NCBI RefSeq assembly: GCF_021165955.1
Contig: NZ_CP088952.1
Location: 5,022,001 to 5,086,000 of the forward strand
DNA from: Massilia endophytica
Lineage (GTDB): Bacteria; Pseudomonadota; Gammaproteobacteria; Burkholderiales; Burkholderiaceae_D
Direction of reading: 5' to 3'
Length of the DNA stretch: 64,000 nucleotides
A model generated the notes under the pieces. That model saw nothing but the letters and a program-made list of their open reading frames with translations, was not told the origin of the DNA and searched no databases. Shown one piece after another: positions 46,542-55,463 of this stretch. The translations under genes were made by a program, and so were the position numbers. How positions within the stretch are numbered: the stretch's first letter is position 1; every line of letters starts with the position of its first letter.

Positions 46542-46964
46542 TTGTTAGCTGATCGCGTGGACAGCTGTTTGAACGGCTCGACAGGCGAAGGTTCCCACGA
46601 CTTCGCGCGCGCTCGGCGCATCGTTAAAACGGATGAATTTTCATCCGTTTTTCGTTTGCGCCCTGCCCAGAAAAGCGCGCATTTCGTGCTCTATACCCGC
46701 CAGAATCAGCTGCCACATGCGCGGCTGGGCGTGGTCGTTGCCAAACGCCTGGCGCCGCGCGCCGTCACGCGCAACACCATCAAGCGGGTGAGCCGGGAGC
46801 TGTTCCGCACCAGCAGCCTGCCCGCCATCGACTGCGTGGTGCGCCTGGCCAAGCCGGTCAACAGCAAGGCCGGTCCAGCGACCACTGCCCGGCTGAAGAC
46901 GGAACTGCGCCAGGAACTGGCGCGCCTGTTCGCCTCGCAAAACAAGATCCGGCCTGCGCGATGA
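46542..46964 (+). CDS. rnpA: Ribonuclease P protein component
   Basis: The protein is up to 140 aa. The RnpA core is SSVFRLRPAQKSAHFVLYTR and LGVVVAKRLAPRAVTRNTIKRVSRELFR, with the RNR-like basic signature. It assists the catalytic RNA in tRNA 5' maturation. No ATG lies before the core. The start is therefore a TTG at 46542 or a GTG at 46557, neither with a good ribosome site, and translational coupling to rpmH is likely. It overlaps yidD by 4 bp. Confidence 0.95.
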   Translation: MLADRVDSCLNGSTGEGSHDFARARRIVKTDEFSSVFRLRPAQKSAHFVLYTRQNQLPHARLGVVVAKRLAPRAVTRNTIKRVSRELFRTSSLPAIDCVVRLAKPVNSKAGPATTARLKTELRQELARLFASQNKIRPAR

Positions 46965-47215
46965 AAGCTGTACTCACTTTCCTGCTGCGGTTTTATCAAG
47001 TCGCCATCAGCCCGATGATGGGACCGCGCTGCCGTTTTTATCCCAGCTGCTCGAACTACGCCATCGAAGCGCTGCGCGTGCATGGCGCCGCGCGCGGCAG
47101 CTGGCTGGCCGCACGCCGCGTTTGCCGCTGCCACCCCTGGAATCCGGGCGGCCACGACCCCGTGCCCGCCGCCAAGCATTCTCCAACAGCCGCTTGCGGC
47201 TGCAACCACTCCTGA
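46961..47215 (+). CDS. yidD: Membrane protein insertion efficiency factor YidD
   Basis: The protein has 84 aa. It has the family pattern LLRFYQVAISPMMGPRCRFYPSCSNYAIEAL and CRCHPWNPGGHDPVP with its conserved Cys and Pro residues. It is a peripheral inner-membrane protein that aids YidC-dependent insertion. Its start overlaps the rnpA stop by 4 bp and it is 9 bp before yidC. Confidence 0.97.
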   Translation: MKAVLTFLLRFYQVAISPMMGPRCRFYPSCSNYAIEALRVHGAARGSWLAARRVCRCHPWNPGGHDPVPAAKHSPTAACGCNHS

Positions 47216-47224
47216 CTGTACCCA

Positions 47225-48910
47225 ATGGATATCAATAAACGCACCATCCTGTGGATCGTCTTCGCCGTTTCGCTGGTCTTCCTGTGGAACGAGTGGATGG
47301 TCTACACCGGCCAGCCATCGATGTTCGGCCCCGCGCCGGCCAAGACCGCGAGCGCGCCAGCCGCGGCCAACACCGCCGCCACCCCGGCGCCGGCTGCCCA
47401 GGCCACCGCCGCGGGCGCCGCTGCCGTGCCGGGCGCCGCCGCGCCCTTCAAGAGCGAGACCGTGACCATCACCACCGACGTGTTCAAGGTGGATATCGAC
47501 ACGCTGGGCGGCCAGATCAAGCGCCTTGAGCTCCTGAAGTACAAGGACGGCATCGACCCGACGAAGAACCAGCTGCTGTTCCAGCAGGGCGGCAACCGTG
47601 TCTACCTGGGCCAGACGGGCCTGGTGGGCGCGCCCGGCCTGCCGAACCACAACACCGGCTTCACCGTGCGCCCCGGCGCACGCACCCTGGGCGACGCGAA
47701 CCAGATCCAGCTCGTGATGGACGCGGAGCAGGGCGGCGTACGCCTGACCAAGACCTTCACCTTCAAGCGCGGCGACTACGTGGTGGACGTGCGCCACGAC
47801 GTGACCAACACCGGCGCTTCCCCGCTGGCGCCTGAGCTCTACATGCAGCTGGTCCACGACGGCAACAAGCCGGAAGGCTCGTCCTGGATGAACCCGAGCT
47901 TCATCGCGCCCACGCTGTACACCCAGGCGGACCACTACAAGAAGCTGAGCTTCGAGAAGATCGAGAAGCAGGACGCGGCCCAGAAGGAAAACCCGTCCAA
48001 GCCCGTAACGCCGGACCATCCGGTCAAGGCCGACAACGGCTGGATCGCCATCTCGCAGCACTTCTTCGTGTCGGCCCTGGTGCCGCAGCAGAAGGTCATG
48101 CACGACATCTTCACCAAGAAGGTGGACACCAACACCTACGCCATCGGCGTTGTGCAGCCGCTGGGCACCCTGGCGCCGGGCGCCACTGTGTCCAACAGCG
48201 CCAAGCTGTACACCGGTCCGCAGGAAGAGAAGGCGCTGGAGAAGGTGTCGCCTGGCCTGGAGCTGGTGAAGGACTACGGCATGCTCACCATCATCGCCAA
48301 GCCGATGTACTGGGTCATGGAGCACATCCACAGCGCGCTGGGCAACTGGGGCTGGACCATCATCGCCTTCACCATCCTGATCAAGCTGATCTTCTTCCCC
48401 CTTTCGGCCGCCAGCTACCGCAGCATGGCCAAGATGAAGGTGGTGACGCCGAAGATGACGGCCATCCGCGAGCGCTACAAGGGCGACCCGCAGAAGATGA
48501 ACCAGGCCATGATGGAGCTGTACAAGACCGAGAAGATCAATCCCCTGGGCGGCTGCCTGCCGATCCTGGTGCAGATGCCGGTCTTCATCGCCTTGTACTG
48601 GGTGCTGAACGCCTCCGTGGAAATGCGCGGCGCGCCGTGGCTGGGCTGGATCACCGACCTGACCAAGCCGGACCCGTATTTCGTGCTGCCGGTGCTGTAC
48701 GCGATTTCCATGTACATCACCACCAAGCTGAACCCGCAGCCCGCGGACCCGATGCAGGCCAAGATGATGATGTTCATGCCCCTGGCCTTCTCGCTGATGT
48801 TCCTGTTCTTCCCGTCCGGCCTGGTGCTGTACTGGGTGGTCAACAACGTGCTGTCGATTGCACAGCAGTGGATCATCACCAAGAAAATCGCCCCGGCCGA
48901 AGCGAAGTAA
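47225..48910 (+). CDS. yidC: Membrane protein insertase YidC
   Basis: The protein has 561 aa, normal for the Gram-negative form. TM1 is at 8-24, then an Ala/Pro-rich linker and the periplasmic P1 beta-domain. The C-terminal insertase core carries the remaining TM segments, with MAKMKVVTPKMTAIRERYKGDPQKMNQAMMELYK as the cytoplasmic loop, and GGCLPILVQMPVFIALYWVL. It inserts membrane proteins with or without SecYEG. A terminator follows 16 bp after the stop. Confidence 0.98.
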   Translation: MDINKRTILWIVFAVSLVFLWNEWMVYTGQPSMFGPAPAKTASAPAAANTAATPAPAAQATAAGAAAVPGAAAPFKSETVTITTDVFKVDIDTLGGQIKRLELLKYKDGIDPTKNQLLFQQGGNRVYLGQTGLVGAPGLPNHNTGFTVRPGARTLGDANQIQLVMDAEQGGVRLTKTFTFKRGDYVVDVRHDVTNTGASPLAPELYMQLVHDGNKPEGSSWMNPSFIAPTLYTQADHYKKLSFEKIEKQDAAQKENPSKPVTPDHPVKADNGWIAISQHFFVSALVPQQKVMHDIFTKKVDTNTYAIGVVQPLGTLAPGATVSNSAKLYTGPQEEKALEKVSPGLELVKDYGMLTIIAKPMYWVMEHIHSALGNWGWTIIAFTILIKLIFFPLSAASYRSMAKMKVVTPKMTAIRERYKGDPQKMNQAMMELYKTEKINPLGGCLPILVQMPVFIALYWVLNASVEMRGAPWLGWITDLTKPDPYFVLPVLYAISMYITTKLNPQPADPMQAKMMMFMPLAFSLMFLFFPSGLVLYWVVNNVLSIAQQWIITKKIAPAEAK

Positions 48911-48926
48911 GCGGCGGCTGTTGCAG

Positions 48927-48957
48927 AAAAAACCCGTGCTTTGGCACGGGTTTTTTT
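48927..48957 (+). terminator. Rho-independent terminator after yidC
   Basis: CCCGTGC-TTTG-GCACGGG hairpin flanked by an A-tract and a seven-T tract, 12 bp before the mnmE start. It separates mnmE from the rpmH-yidC unit. Confidence 0.93.
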
Positions 48958-48968
48958 ATAATCCCATC

Positions 48969-50348
48969 ATGAACCTCGATTCCTCCCCCATCGCCGCCAT
49001 CGCCACCGCCCCCGGGCGCGGCGGCATCGGCGTCGTGCGCGCCTCCGGCAAGAACCTGAAAGCACTGGCCCAGGCCCTGTTCGGCGGCGTGGACCTGAAG
49101 CCGCGCCACGCCACCTACATCCCCTTCACGAATGCGGACGGCAGCATCATCGACCAGGGCATCGCCATCTACTTCAAGGGGCCCCATTCCTATACGGGAG
49201 AAGATGTGCTGGAGCTGCAGGGCCACGGCGGCCCCGTGGTGCTGCAGATGCTGCTGCAGCGCGTGCTGCAGGCAGGGCACGAGCTCGGCCTGCGCCTGGC
49301 CGAGCCGGGCGAATTCACGCGCCGCGCCTACATGAACGACAAGCTCGATTTGGCCCAGGCCGAAGCCGTGGCCGACCTGATCGACGCCTCCACCGAAGCG
49401 GCCGCCAAGTCGGCCTCGCAGAGCCTCTCCGGCGCCTTCTCGCAGACCATCCACGCGCTGGTCGAACGCGTGACGCACCTGCGCATGCTGGTGGAAGCCA
49501 CGCTCGACTTCCCGGAAGAGGAAATCGACTTCCTCGAAAAATCCGACGCGCGCGGCCAGCTCAAAGGAATTGTGGAAGCGCTGGACGCCGTGTTCCGCCA
49601 GGCTTCGCAAGGCGCGCTGCTGCGCGAAGGCTTGAACGTGGTGCTGGTGGGCCAGCCGAACGTGGGTAAGTCCTCGCTGCTGAACGCCCTGGCAGGCGCG
49701 GACGTCGCCATCGTGACGCCCATTGCGGGCACCACGCGCGACAAGGTGAGCGAGACCATCCAGATCGAAGGCATCCCCCTCAACATCATCGACACCGCGG
49801 GCATCCGCAGCCACGATGAAGCGGTGGACGTCGTGGAGCGCATCGGCATCGAGCGCACCTGGGGCGAGGTGGGCAAGGCCGACGTCATCCTCCACATGCT
49901 GGACGCCGACCACGGCCCCACCCGTTCGGACGAATCGATTGCCGCAGGCTTCCCGGAAGGCGTTCCCGTCCTGCGCATCTGGAACAAGATCGACCTCTCG
50001 GGCCACAAGCCCGCGGTGGACACAATGGAAGACGCCACGCACATCTACCTGTCCGCCAATGCCCACCTGGGCATCGACCTGCTGCGCGCCGAACTGCTGC
50101 GCATCGCGGGCTGGCAGCAGACGGGCGAATCGCTTTATCTCGCGCGCGAACGCCACCTCATCGCCCTGAAGAACGCCGCGCGCCACCTCGACTTGGCGGG
50201 CCAGCACGCGGCGCAGACCGACCAGTCGCTCGACCTGTTCGCCGAAGAGCTGCGCCTCGCCCAGGTCCAGCTCTCCAGCATCACCGGCGCCTTCTCGTCC
50301 GACGACCTGCTGGGCGTGATCTTCAGCCGCTTCTGCATCGGAAAGTAG
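48969..50348 (+). CDS. mnmE: tRNA uridine-5-carboxymethylaminomethyl modification GTPase
   Basis: The protein has 459 aa. It has the N-terminal folate-binding domain (IAAIATAPGRGGIGVVRASG), a helical domain, and the inserted G domain (GQPNVGKSSLLNAL, TPIAGTTRD, DTAGIR, NKID), and ends FCIGK with the catalytic Cys. With MnmG it makes cmnm5U34 in tRNA. The ATG at 48969 begins the conserved N-terminus. The last 18 bp are the integration target of SGI1-like islands, and foreign DNA begins right after the stop. Confidence 0.98.
   Translation: MNLDSSPIAAIATAPGRGGIGVVRASGKNLKALAQALFGGVDLKPRHATYIPFTNADGSIIDQGIAIYFKGPHSYTGEDVLELQGHGGPVVLQMLLQRVLQAGHELGLRLAEPGEFTRRAYMNDKLDLAQAEAVADLIDASTEAAAKSASQSLSGAFSQTIHALVERVTHLRMLVEATLDFPEEEIDFLEKSDARGQLKGIVEALDAVFRQASQGALLREGLNVVLVGQPNVGKSSLLNALAGADVAIVTPIAGTTRDKVSETIQIEGIPLNIIDTAGIRSHDEAVDVVERIGIERTWGEVGKADVILHMLDADHGPTRSDESIAAGFPEGVPVLRIWNKIDLSGHKPAVDTMEDATHIYLSANAHLGIDLLRAELLRIAGWQQTGESLYLARERHLIALKNAARHLDLAGQHAAQTDQSLDLFAEELRLAQVQLSSITGAFSSDDLLGVIFSRFCIGK
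50331..50348 (+). repeat. attL-like site: last 18 bp of mnmE
   Basis: TTCTGCATCGGAAAGTAG, the mnmE stop region, closely resembles the 18-bp repeat that flanks SGI1 at trmE. A partial copy is at 60483-60501. Confidence 0.6.
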
Positions 50349-50461
50349 AGTGATTTCTTAGAGGGTCCGAGGTTATCTAAAGCCTTAGGATTTCCCTAGA
50401 CACGGGGAGGAGCGGTTCTCTAAAGCGGTCCAAAGTTTCCCATGGACATCCGGCCGTTTTA

Positions 50462-50508
50462 GGTACACAATTTGGAACACATCTGTCCTCTAGATCGACA
50501 CGTGTACC
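50462..50508. repeat. Repeats GGTACACAAT and GTGTACC left of the integrase remnant
   Basis: GGTACACAAT at 50462-50471 recurs in the same orientation at 60416-60425 near the other island end, and GTGTACC at 50502-50508 is its inverted form. They may be arm-type integrase or excisionase sites. The rest of 50349-50526 shows no gene. Confidence 0.4.
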
Positions 50509-50526
50509 AAAAAAGGAGCTGTGTCT

Positions 50527-51010
50527 ATGCCGCGTCAAGCGACTCCCCTAACTGATACCAAGATCAAGTCTCTTAAGGCCAAAGCTCAGCGCTATCGCGT
50601 CAGTGATATTGGTGGCTTGATGCTCGAAATAATGCCGAGTGGTTCGAAAATTTGGCGCTATCGCTACCAAGTCCATGGCGTTCGACAGCCAGCCCTTACT
50701 ATAGGCCCGTATCCCGAAATTTCGTTGGGAGCGGCGCGCACCCAACGTGACACCTGGGCGGCGATGGTCGCTCGCGGGGAGTCACCAAAGCGAGCGGTTC
50801 AGATCGCGAAGTCGGCCATGCTAAACACGGTGTCTGCCTTTGGGGGGCAATGGCTTGACGAACAAATGGTTGGTAAATCGCAGAGCTACGTGACAACCAT
50901 GCGCCGATTGATGACGAAGGATGTCTACCCGTCTTTAGGAAGCCTGCCGCTCTCTGAAGTTAAGCCTGCCGACATCATGGCGCTGTGTGACAAGATTAAG
51001 TCGAGAGGTT
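50527..51010 (+). pseudogene. Truncated tyrosine integrase (P4-type N-terminus)
   Basis: About 161 residues remain. The N-terminal arm-binding domain is recognisable (LTDTKIKSLKAKAQRYRVSD, GLMLEIMPSGSKIWRYRY, ALTIGPYPEISLGAAR), followed by the beginning of the core-binding domain (SAFGGQWLDEQMVGKS ... PLSEVKPADIM). The catalytic half, with its R-HxxR-Y residues, is missing, because the frame enters the IS end at 51011 and no remaining half is found beyond the IS. GGAG lies 8 bp before the ATG at 50527. The island can no longer move by this enzyme. Confidence 0.85.
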
Positions 51011-51028
51011 TGAATCGCCATCATTTCT

Positions 51029-51937
51029 CTAGACACTCTGCAGCCGTAGAGAATGCCGCTTTTCGAATTCGATCGGCGAAAGCCTTTCGCTGAATCCATG
51101 GCGACGCTTTGGATTGTAGAACATCTCAATGTAGTCGAAGACATCCTGCCTGGCCTCGTCGCGGGTCGAATAGGTCTTGCGCCGTATTCGCTCGCGCTTT
51201 AGCAACTGGAAAAAGCTCTCAGCCACGGCATTGTCGTGACAATTGCCTCGTCGGCTCATGCTTTGCACGAGGCCATGTGCCGCCAGGAAGTCGCGCCAAT
51301 CGTAGCTGCTAAATTGGCTCCCCTGATCTGAGTGGACCATAACCTCTTCAGTCGGTTGTCGGCGCCATACAGCCATCAGCAAAGCGCTCATCGCCAGCTC
51401 GCGGTCGATCCGTGAACTCATCGACCATCCGATTACCTGACGAGAGAACAGGTCCAAGACAACTGCCAGGTAGAGCCATCCCTCACAGGTTCGCAGGTAG
51501 GTGATATCGGTGACCCACACCTTGTTTGGTTCAGTAACATCGAACTCCCGTTGCAGGTGGTTGGGTGCGACGACCGATGGTGGGCCGCCGCGCTTCGACT
51601 TCCGCTTGGCGTAGCCCGTTTGAGAACGTATGCCCTCAGATCGCATCAGGCGATGAACTCGGTTGATCCCGCATTGCTCACCAAGCTCCTGCAAGTCATC
51701 GTAGACCTTGCGGTAACCGTAGACCGCGCCGCTCTCCAGCCAAGACTGCTTGATATGGCCAAGCAGCCGTCGGTTCTCTTTCTCACGCGGACTTTCGGCA
51801 GTGATGCACCAAGCGTAATAGCCGCTGGGGTGAACCTTGACCATCTTGCACAGCCGCCGGACTGAATGCACGGCCTGGTGCTCGCGAATGAAGGCGTACC
51901 TTACCCGGACGTCTTGGCAAAGTACGCCGCGGCCTTT
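51029..51937 (-). CDS. IS3-family transposase OrfB (DDE integrase core)
   Basis: About 300 residues in the -1 frame relative to orfA, expected to be made as an OrfAB fusion by programmed frameshifting; no own start codon is evident. It has an HTH_21-type segment (KENRRLLGHIKQSWLESGAVYGYRKVY). The rve core carries the catalytic residues in WVTDITYL (Asp), VHSDQGSQFSS (Asp) and NCHDNAVAESFFQLLKRE (Glu). It ends close to the inverted repeat with LSPIEFEKRHS, the usual C-terminus of the family. The coordinates start at the approximate point of frame overlap. It appears intact. Confidence 0.88.
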   Translation of the reverse strand, partial: KGRGVLCQDVRVRYAFIREHQAVHSVRRLCKMVKVHPSGYYAWCITAESPREKENRRLLGHIKQSWLESGAVYGYRKVYDDLQELGEQCGINRVHRLMRSEGIRSQTGYAKRKSKRGGPPSVVAPNHLQREFDVTEPNKVWVTDITYLRTCEGWLYLAVVLDLFSRQVIGWSMSSRIDRELAMSALLMAVWRRQPTEEVMVHSDQGSQFSSYDWRDFLAAHGLVQSMSRRGNCHDNAVAESFFQLLKRERIRRKTYSTRDEARQDVFDYIEMFYNPKRRHGFSERLSPIEFEKRHSLRLQSV

Positions 51938-52179
51938 CGCAAAATATCGCGCTCCTCGGTGACGCGTTTCAGTTCGGCCTTCAGGCGCCGCATTTCCTCT
52001 GTCTGGGCGTCGTTGGCCTTGCGCTCGGCCTCGGGAACGCCGTAGCGCTTGATCCAAGCGTAGATGCTGTGAATGCTCACGCCGAGGCGCTCAGCCACCT
52101 GCGCTGCTGGATGCCCGCGATCCAGCACCTGCTTGACCGCCGCAACCTTGAATTCTTCCGTGTACCGCTTTCCGCTCAT
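51901..52179 (-). CDS. IS3-family transposase OrfA
   Basis: The protein has 92 aa. A helix-turn-helix (YTEEFKVAAVKQVLDRG ... AAQVAERLGVSIHSIYAWIKRYG) is followed by a leucine-zipper-like coil (EEMRRLKAELKRVTEERDILRKAAAYFAK). It binds the IS ends. The last 35 or so bases overlap the orfB frame. The exact slippery sequence was not identified. Confidence 0.92.
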   Translation of the reverse strand: MSGKRYTEEFKVAAVKQVLDRGHPAAQVAERLGVSIHSIYAWIKRYGVPEAERKANDAQTEEMRRLKAELKRVTEERDILRKAAAYFAKTSG

Positions 52180-52323
52180 GATGACTCCTTTGCCTAAATT
52201 ATGGCTCAGGAGTGTCTAGTGGTATGGTGGCGATTCACAGACTGCGGCTAGTGCCTTGCTGGTATGAAAATTTTGCACTAGAGTGTCGCAGATTACCTTT
52301 GAGCGAGCCTTGTTGGCCTAAAA

Positions 52324-52521
52324 ATGTCGAATTCCGATGTCGTATTGACAATAAGGCAGGTCGCCGAATATTTGAAGGTAACCGAGCGGACGATTTATCG
52401 GTTAGCCGCGTCTAAAAAAATTCCGGCTTTCAAGGTCGGGGGGGCATGGCGCTTTAGAAAGGCTGACATTGAGGGCTGGATTGGGGCACAGGCTACGCAA
52501 GCGGAGGAACGTCAAGATTGA
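52324..52521 (+). CDS. Excisionase-family helix-turn-helix protein
   Basis: The protein has 65 aa, a single MerR-like/HTH_17 domain: LTIRQVAEYLKVTERTIYRLAASKKIPAFKVGGAWRFRKADIEGWI. Such proteins act as excisionases or small regulators. Its stop (TGA) overlaps the TTG start of the helicase gene, so it is co-translated with the defence genes and is probably their regulator, not an element excisionase. The 86 bp between the IS end and this gene show no other feature. Confidence 0.85.
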   Translation: MSNSDVVLTIRQVAEYLKVTERTIYRLAASKKIPAFKVGGAWRFRKADIEGWIGAQATQAEERQD

Positions 52522-55445
52522 TCTCTGCTTACCATGCCAAGTACTACGCCCATGAGTTGACAAGGCGGCATATCGCCGACAGCGTAGGCCGCCTCTCGCA
52601 GTCGCTTTTTGACGCGAGCGTCGATCTCAATCCGCACCAGATAGAGGCGGCACTGTTCGCCCTGCGCAACCCTCTGCAGGAAGGCGTGCTGTTGGCTGAC
52701 GAGGTGGGCCTGGGCAAAACTATCGAGGCCTCGCTAGTAGTTTGCCAGTACTGGGCAGAGCGTCGCCGTCGGCTGCTGGTCATCTGCCCTGCCAGCCTAC
52801 GAAAGCAATGGGCGCAGGAGCTGCAGGACAAGTTCGCCGTACCCACCGCCGTAATGGATGCAGTTTCACTGCGCACGCAGTCCGCTGGGGACACGCTCGC
52901 CACGCTGCAACGGCAGGTTGGCAAGGCAGTCGTCATAATGTCCTACCAGTTCGCCGCCAAGCTGGAAGCCGAGTTGCGGGCCGTGCCTTGGGATGTCGTA
53001 GTCCTCGACGAAGCGCACAAGCTGCGCAATGCCCACCGCGCCAGTAACCGCACCGGGCAGGCACTAAAGCGCGCATTGCACGGCCGTAAGAAACTCATGC
53101 TCACGGCTACGCCGTTGCAGAACTCGTTAATGGAGCTGTACGGGCTGTCTACGCTGATCGATGAGCACATGTTCGGCGATGAAGCTGCCTTCCGCAAGCA
53201 ATTCATGAACAGCGGAACAGGGCTTGATGAACTGCGTGTGCGCCTTGCCACCTTCGCCAAACGGACACTGCGCCGTGACGTACTGGAGTACATCAAGTAC
53301 ACCGAGCGCAAGGCACTTACCCAGCCGTTCAACCCGACTGACGACGAGCAGGCGCTGTATGAGCGCATATCGGCCTTTCTGCAAAAGGAAGACTCTTATG
53401 CCCTGCCCAAGCAGCAGCGCCATCTCACTGCATTGATCCTGCGTAAACTGCTGGCCTCCAGTTCGCACGCTGTTGCTGCTACTTTGGTCACAATCCGCGA
53501 GCGACTGCAAGGCCTACTAACGGCAGACAAAACGGAGGACGACGGCAACCAGTTGGTCGAACAGCTCATCGCCGAAGACGATCTGGAGCAGGACTACCTG
53601 GAAGAAGAAGCCAGCGAAGCTGAAGAAGACGCCGAAGCCCCCACGGCTGCTGCAGCCGAAAACGGCAAGCCCTGCGCTGCTAAAGATGCTCAGGCAGCCC
53701 GCGTGGCGATCACCGCCGAGATCCAGGAACTGACCGCATTCATCGATGCCGCACGAGCTCTGCAGACCGACACGAAGGCACAAGCGCTGTTGAAGGCGCT
53801 CAACCTGGGTTTCGGCAAAATGACCGAGCTGCGAGCGCCACGTAAGGCCATCATCTTCACGGAATCAAAGCGCACTCAGGAATACCTGCACCGCTTCCTC
53901 TCAGCCAACGGCCATGCGGGCAAATTGGTGTTGTTCAGCGGGACGAACACCCACGAGGACTCCACCGCTATCTACCAGCGCTGGCTGGAACAGTATAAAG
54001 GTACAGATCGCGTCACCGGTTCGCCGCAGGTAGATCGCCGCACCGCGCTGATCGACCACTTCCGCAAGGACGACGGCAAAGGCGCGGAAATCATGATCGC
54101 CACCGAAGCGGCTGCCGAAGGCGTCAACCTGCAGTTTTGCGCGCTGATCATCAACTACGACCTGCCGTGGAACCCGCAGCGCGTGGAACAGCGCATCGGC
54201 CGCTGCCACCGCTACGGTCAGCGTTTCGATGTGGTAGTCATCAACTTCCTCAATACCCGTAACCAAGCCGACCAGCGAGTTCTGGAACTGCTCACTGAGA
54301 AATTCAATCTATTCTCGGGCGTGTTTGGCGCAAGCGATGAAGTGCTGGGCCGCATCGAGGGTGGCCTCGATTTTGAGAAACGCATCCTTCAAATCTACGA
54401 TACCTGTCGTCAACCCGAGCAGATCGAAGCCGCCTTCAATGCCCTTCAAACAGAGCTGGAAGAAGTCATTGCCGACCGAATCAAGCACACCCAATCACAG
54501 CTTCTGGAAAATTTTGATGAGGATGTTCACGACCGGCTTAAGCTGCGACTGCAGGACGCCGAGGCGCGTCTCGACAAGCTGGGGCGCTGGTTTTGGGGCG
54601 TCACCTGCTATGCATTAGATGGCCGCGCGCATTTTGACGAACAGTCCTACGCATTCTCATTAAGCAAGCCGCCTACTGGAATATCCGCTGGCCGTTACCA
54701 GCTCATTCGAGGTTCGACGCAGCCGGACATGCTGGCGCACGCCTACCGCCTCAGCCATCCGCTTGGGGAGTGGAGCATTGACAGCGGCCTGAATGCTGCG
54801 ACGCCTGTTGCCACCTTGAAGCTCGACTACAGCAAACACGGGGCACGCATCTCCGTCATCGAGCGACTGCGCGGTATGTCCGGCTGGCTGACGCTGGCGC
54901 GGGTAAGAGTCACCGCGTTCGAGACCACGGAGGCGCTGTTGTTCTCAGGCCTCACTGACGATGGTCAGGTGTTAGATCAGGAAGCCTGCGAAAAGCTGAT
55001 GGCCATTCCGGCAGCTAGCAAGCCCACTCCCTTGAGCACAGCCGTGCCCGAGGCACTTCTGGCCAACAGCCAGCGTGCGATCACCGCTACCATTGCCCGA
55101 GTGCTGGAAGCCAACCAGCGCCTCTTCAATGAAGAACGGGACAAGCTGGAACGCTGGGCTGACGACAAGCTGCTGGCCGCAGAAGAAGCCCTGAAGAACA
55201 CCAAGGCGCGTATCGCCCAGTTGAAGCGCGACGCCCGCAAGGCTGTCACTTTGCACGAGCAAGACGGCATCCAGCGCGAACTGTCTGAGCTGGAGCGCAA
55301 GCAACGACGTCTGCGTCAGGAAATTTTCTCCGTCGAGGACGAAATCATCGCCGAGCGTGACCAATTGATAGTGTCGCTCCAGCAGCGCTTACAAGAAAAA
55401 ACAAGCAACGAGACCCTGTTTAGCGTGCGCTGGCAGGTTAACTAA
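52518..55445 (+). CDS. SNF2-like DEAD/DEAH-box helicase of the defence island
   Basis: The protein has 975 aa, starting at a TTG with GGAGGA about 10 bp upstream. Helicase motif I is LLADEVGLGKTIEAS (about residues 57-71), motif II is DEAH (about 164-167) and motif III is LTATPLQNSL. The second RecA domain has ATEAAAEGVNLQF and YDLPWNPQRVEQRIGRCHRYGQ (motifs V-VI of the SNF2/RapA group). An acidic insert lies at about 340-385, and a long coiled coil at about 870-965. It resembles DISARM DrmD-type and RapA-like helicases. It abuts the mod gene and is probably part of the same restriction system. Confidence 0.88.
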   Translation: MISAYHAKYYAHELTRRHIADSVGRLSQSLFDASVDLNPHQIEAALFALRNPLQEGVLLADEVGLGKTIEASLVVCQYWAERRRRLLVICPASLRKQWAQELQDKFAVPTAVMDAVSLRTQSAGDTLATLQRQVGKAVVIMSYQFAAKLEAELRAVPWDVVVLDEAHKLRNAHRASNRTGQALKRALHGRKKLMLTATPLQNSLMELYGLSTLIDEHMFGDEAAFRKQFMNSGTGLDELRVRLATFAKRTLRRDVLEYIKYTERKALTQPFNPTDDEQALYERISAFLQKEDSYALPKQQRHLTALILRKLLASSSHAVAATLVTIRERLQGLLTADKTEDDGNQLVEQLIAEDDLEQDYLEEEASEAEEDAEAPTAAAAENGKPCAAKDAQAARVAITAEIQELTAFIDAARALQTDTKAQALLKALNLGFGKMTELRAPRKAIIFTESKRTQEYLHRFLSANGHAGKLVLFSGTNTHEDSTAIYQRWLEQYKGTDRVTGSPQVDRRTALIDHFRKDDGKGAEIMIATEAAAEGVNLQFCALIINYDLPWNPQRVEQRIGRCHRYGQRFDVVVINFLNTRNQADQRVLELLTEKFNLFSGVFGASDEVLGRIEGGLDFEKRILQIYDTCRQPEQIEAAFNALQTELEEVIADRIKHTQSQLLENFDEDVHDRLKLRLQDAEARLDKLGRWFWGVTCYALDGRAHFDEQSYAFSLSKPPTGISAGRYQLIRGSTQPDMLAHAYRLSHPLGEWSIDSGLNAATPVATLKLDYSKHGARISVIERLRGMSGWLTLARVRVTAFETTEALLFSGLTDDGQVLDQEACEKLMAIPAASKPTPLSTAVPEALLANSQRAITATIARVLEANQRLFNEERDKLERWADDKLLAAEEALKNTKARIAQLKRDARKAVTLHEQDGIQRELSELERKQRRLRQEIFSVEDEIIAERDQLIVSLQQRLQEKTSNETLFSVRWQVN

Positions 55446-55463
55446 TTGAGCACAAGAGAAAGC

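Larger units (their letters stand above)
51011..52237. mobile_element. IS3-family insertion sequence, about 1227 bp
   Basis: The ends are imperfect inverted repeats of about 28 bp (51011-51038 and 52210-52237) that begin TGAATCGCC. Inside, on the minus strand, are orfA (HTH) and orfB (DDE) in overlapping frames. The bases next to the ends (GTT left, CAG right) do not form a target duplication. Confidence 0.88.

Noticed and set aside
50349..50526. tRNA gene as the integration target
   Set aside because: No cloverleaf or CCA end is seen. The mnmE 3' end explains the site.
51008..52240. Target-site duplication flanking the IS3 element
   Set aside because: Left flank GTT and right flank CAG differ; shifting the ends by one or two bases does not produce a 3-4 bp repeat.
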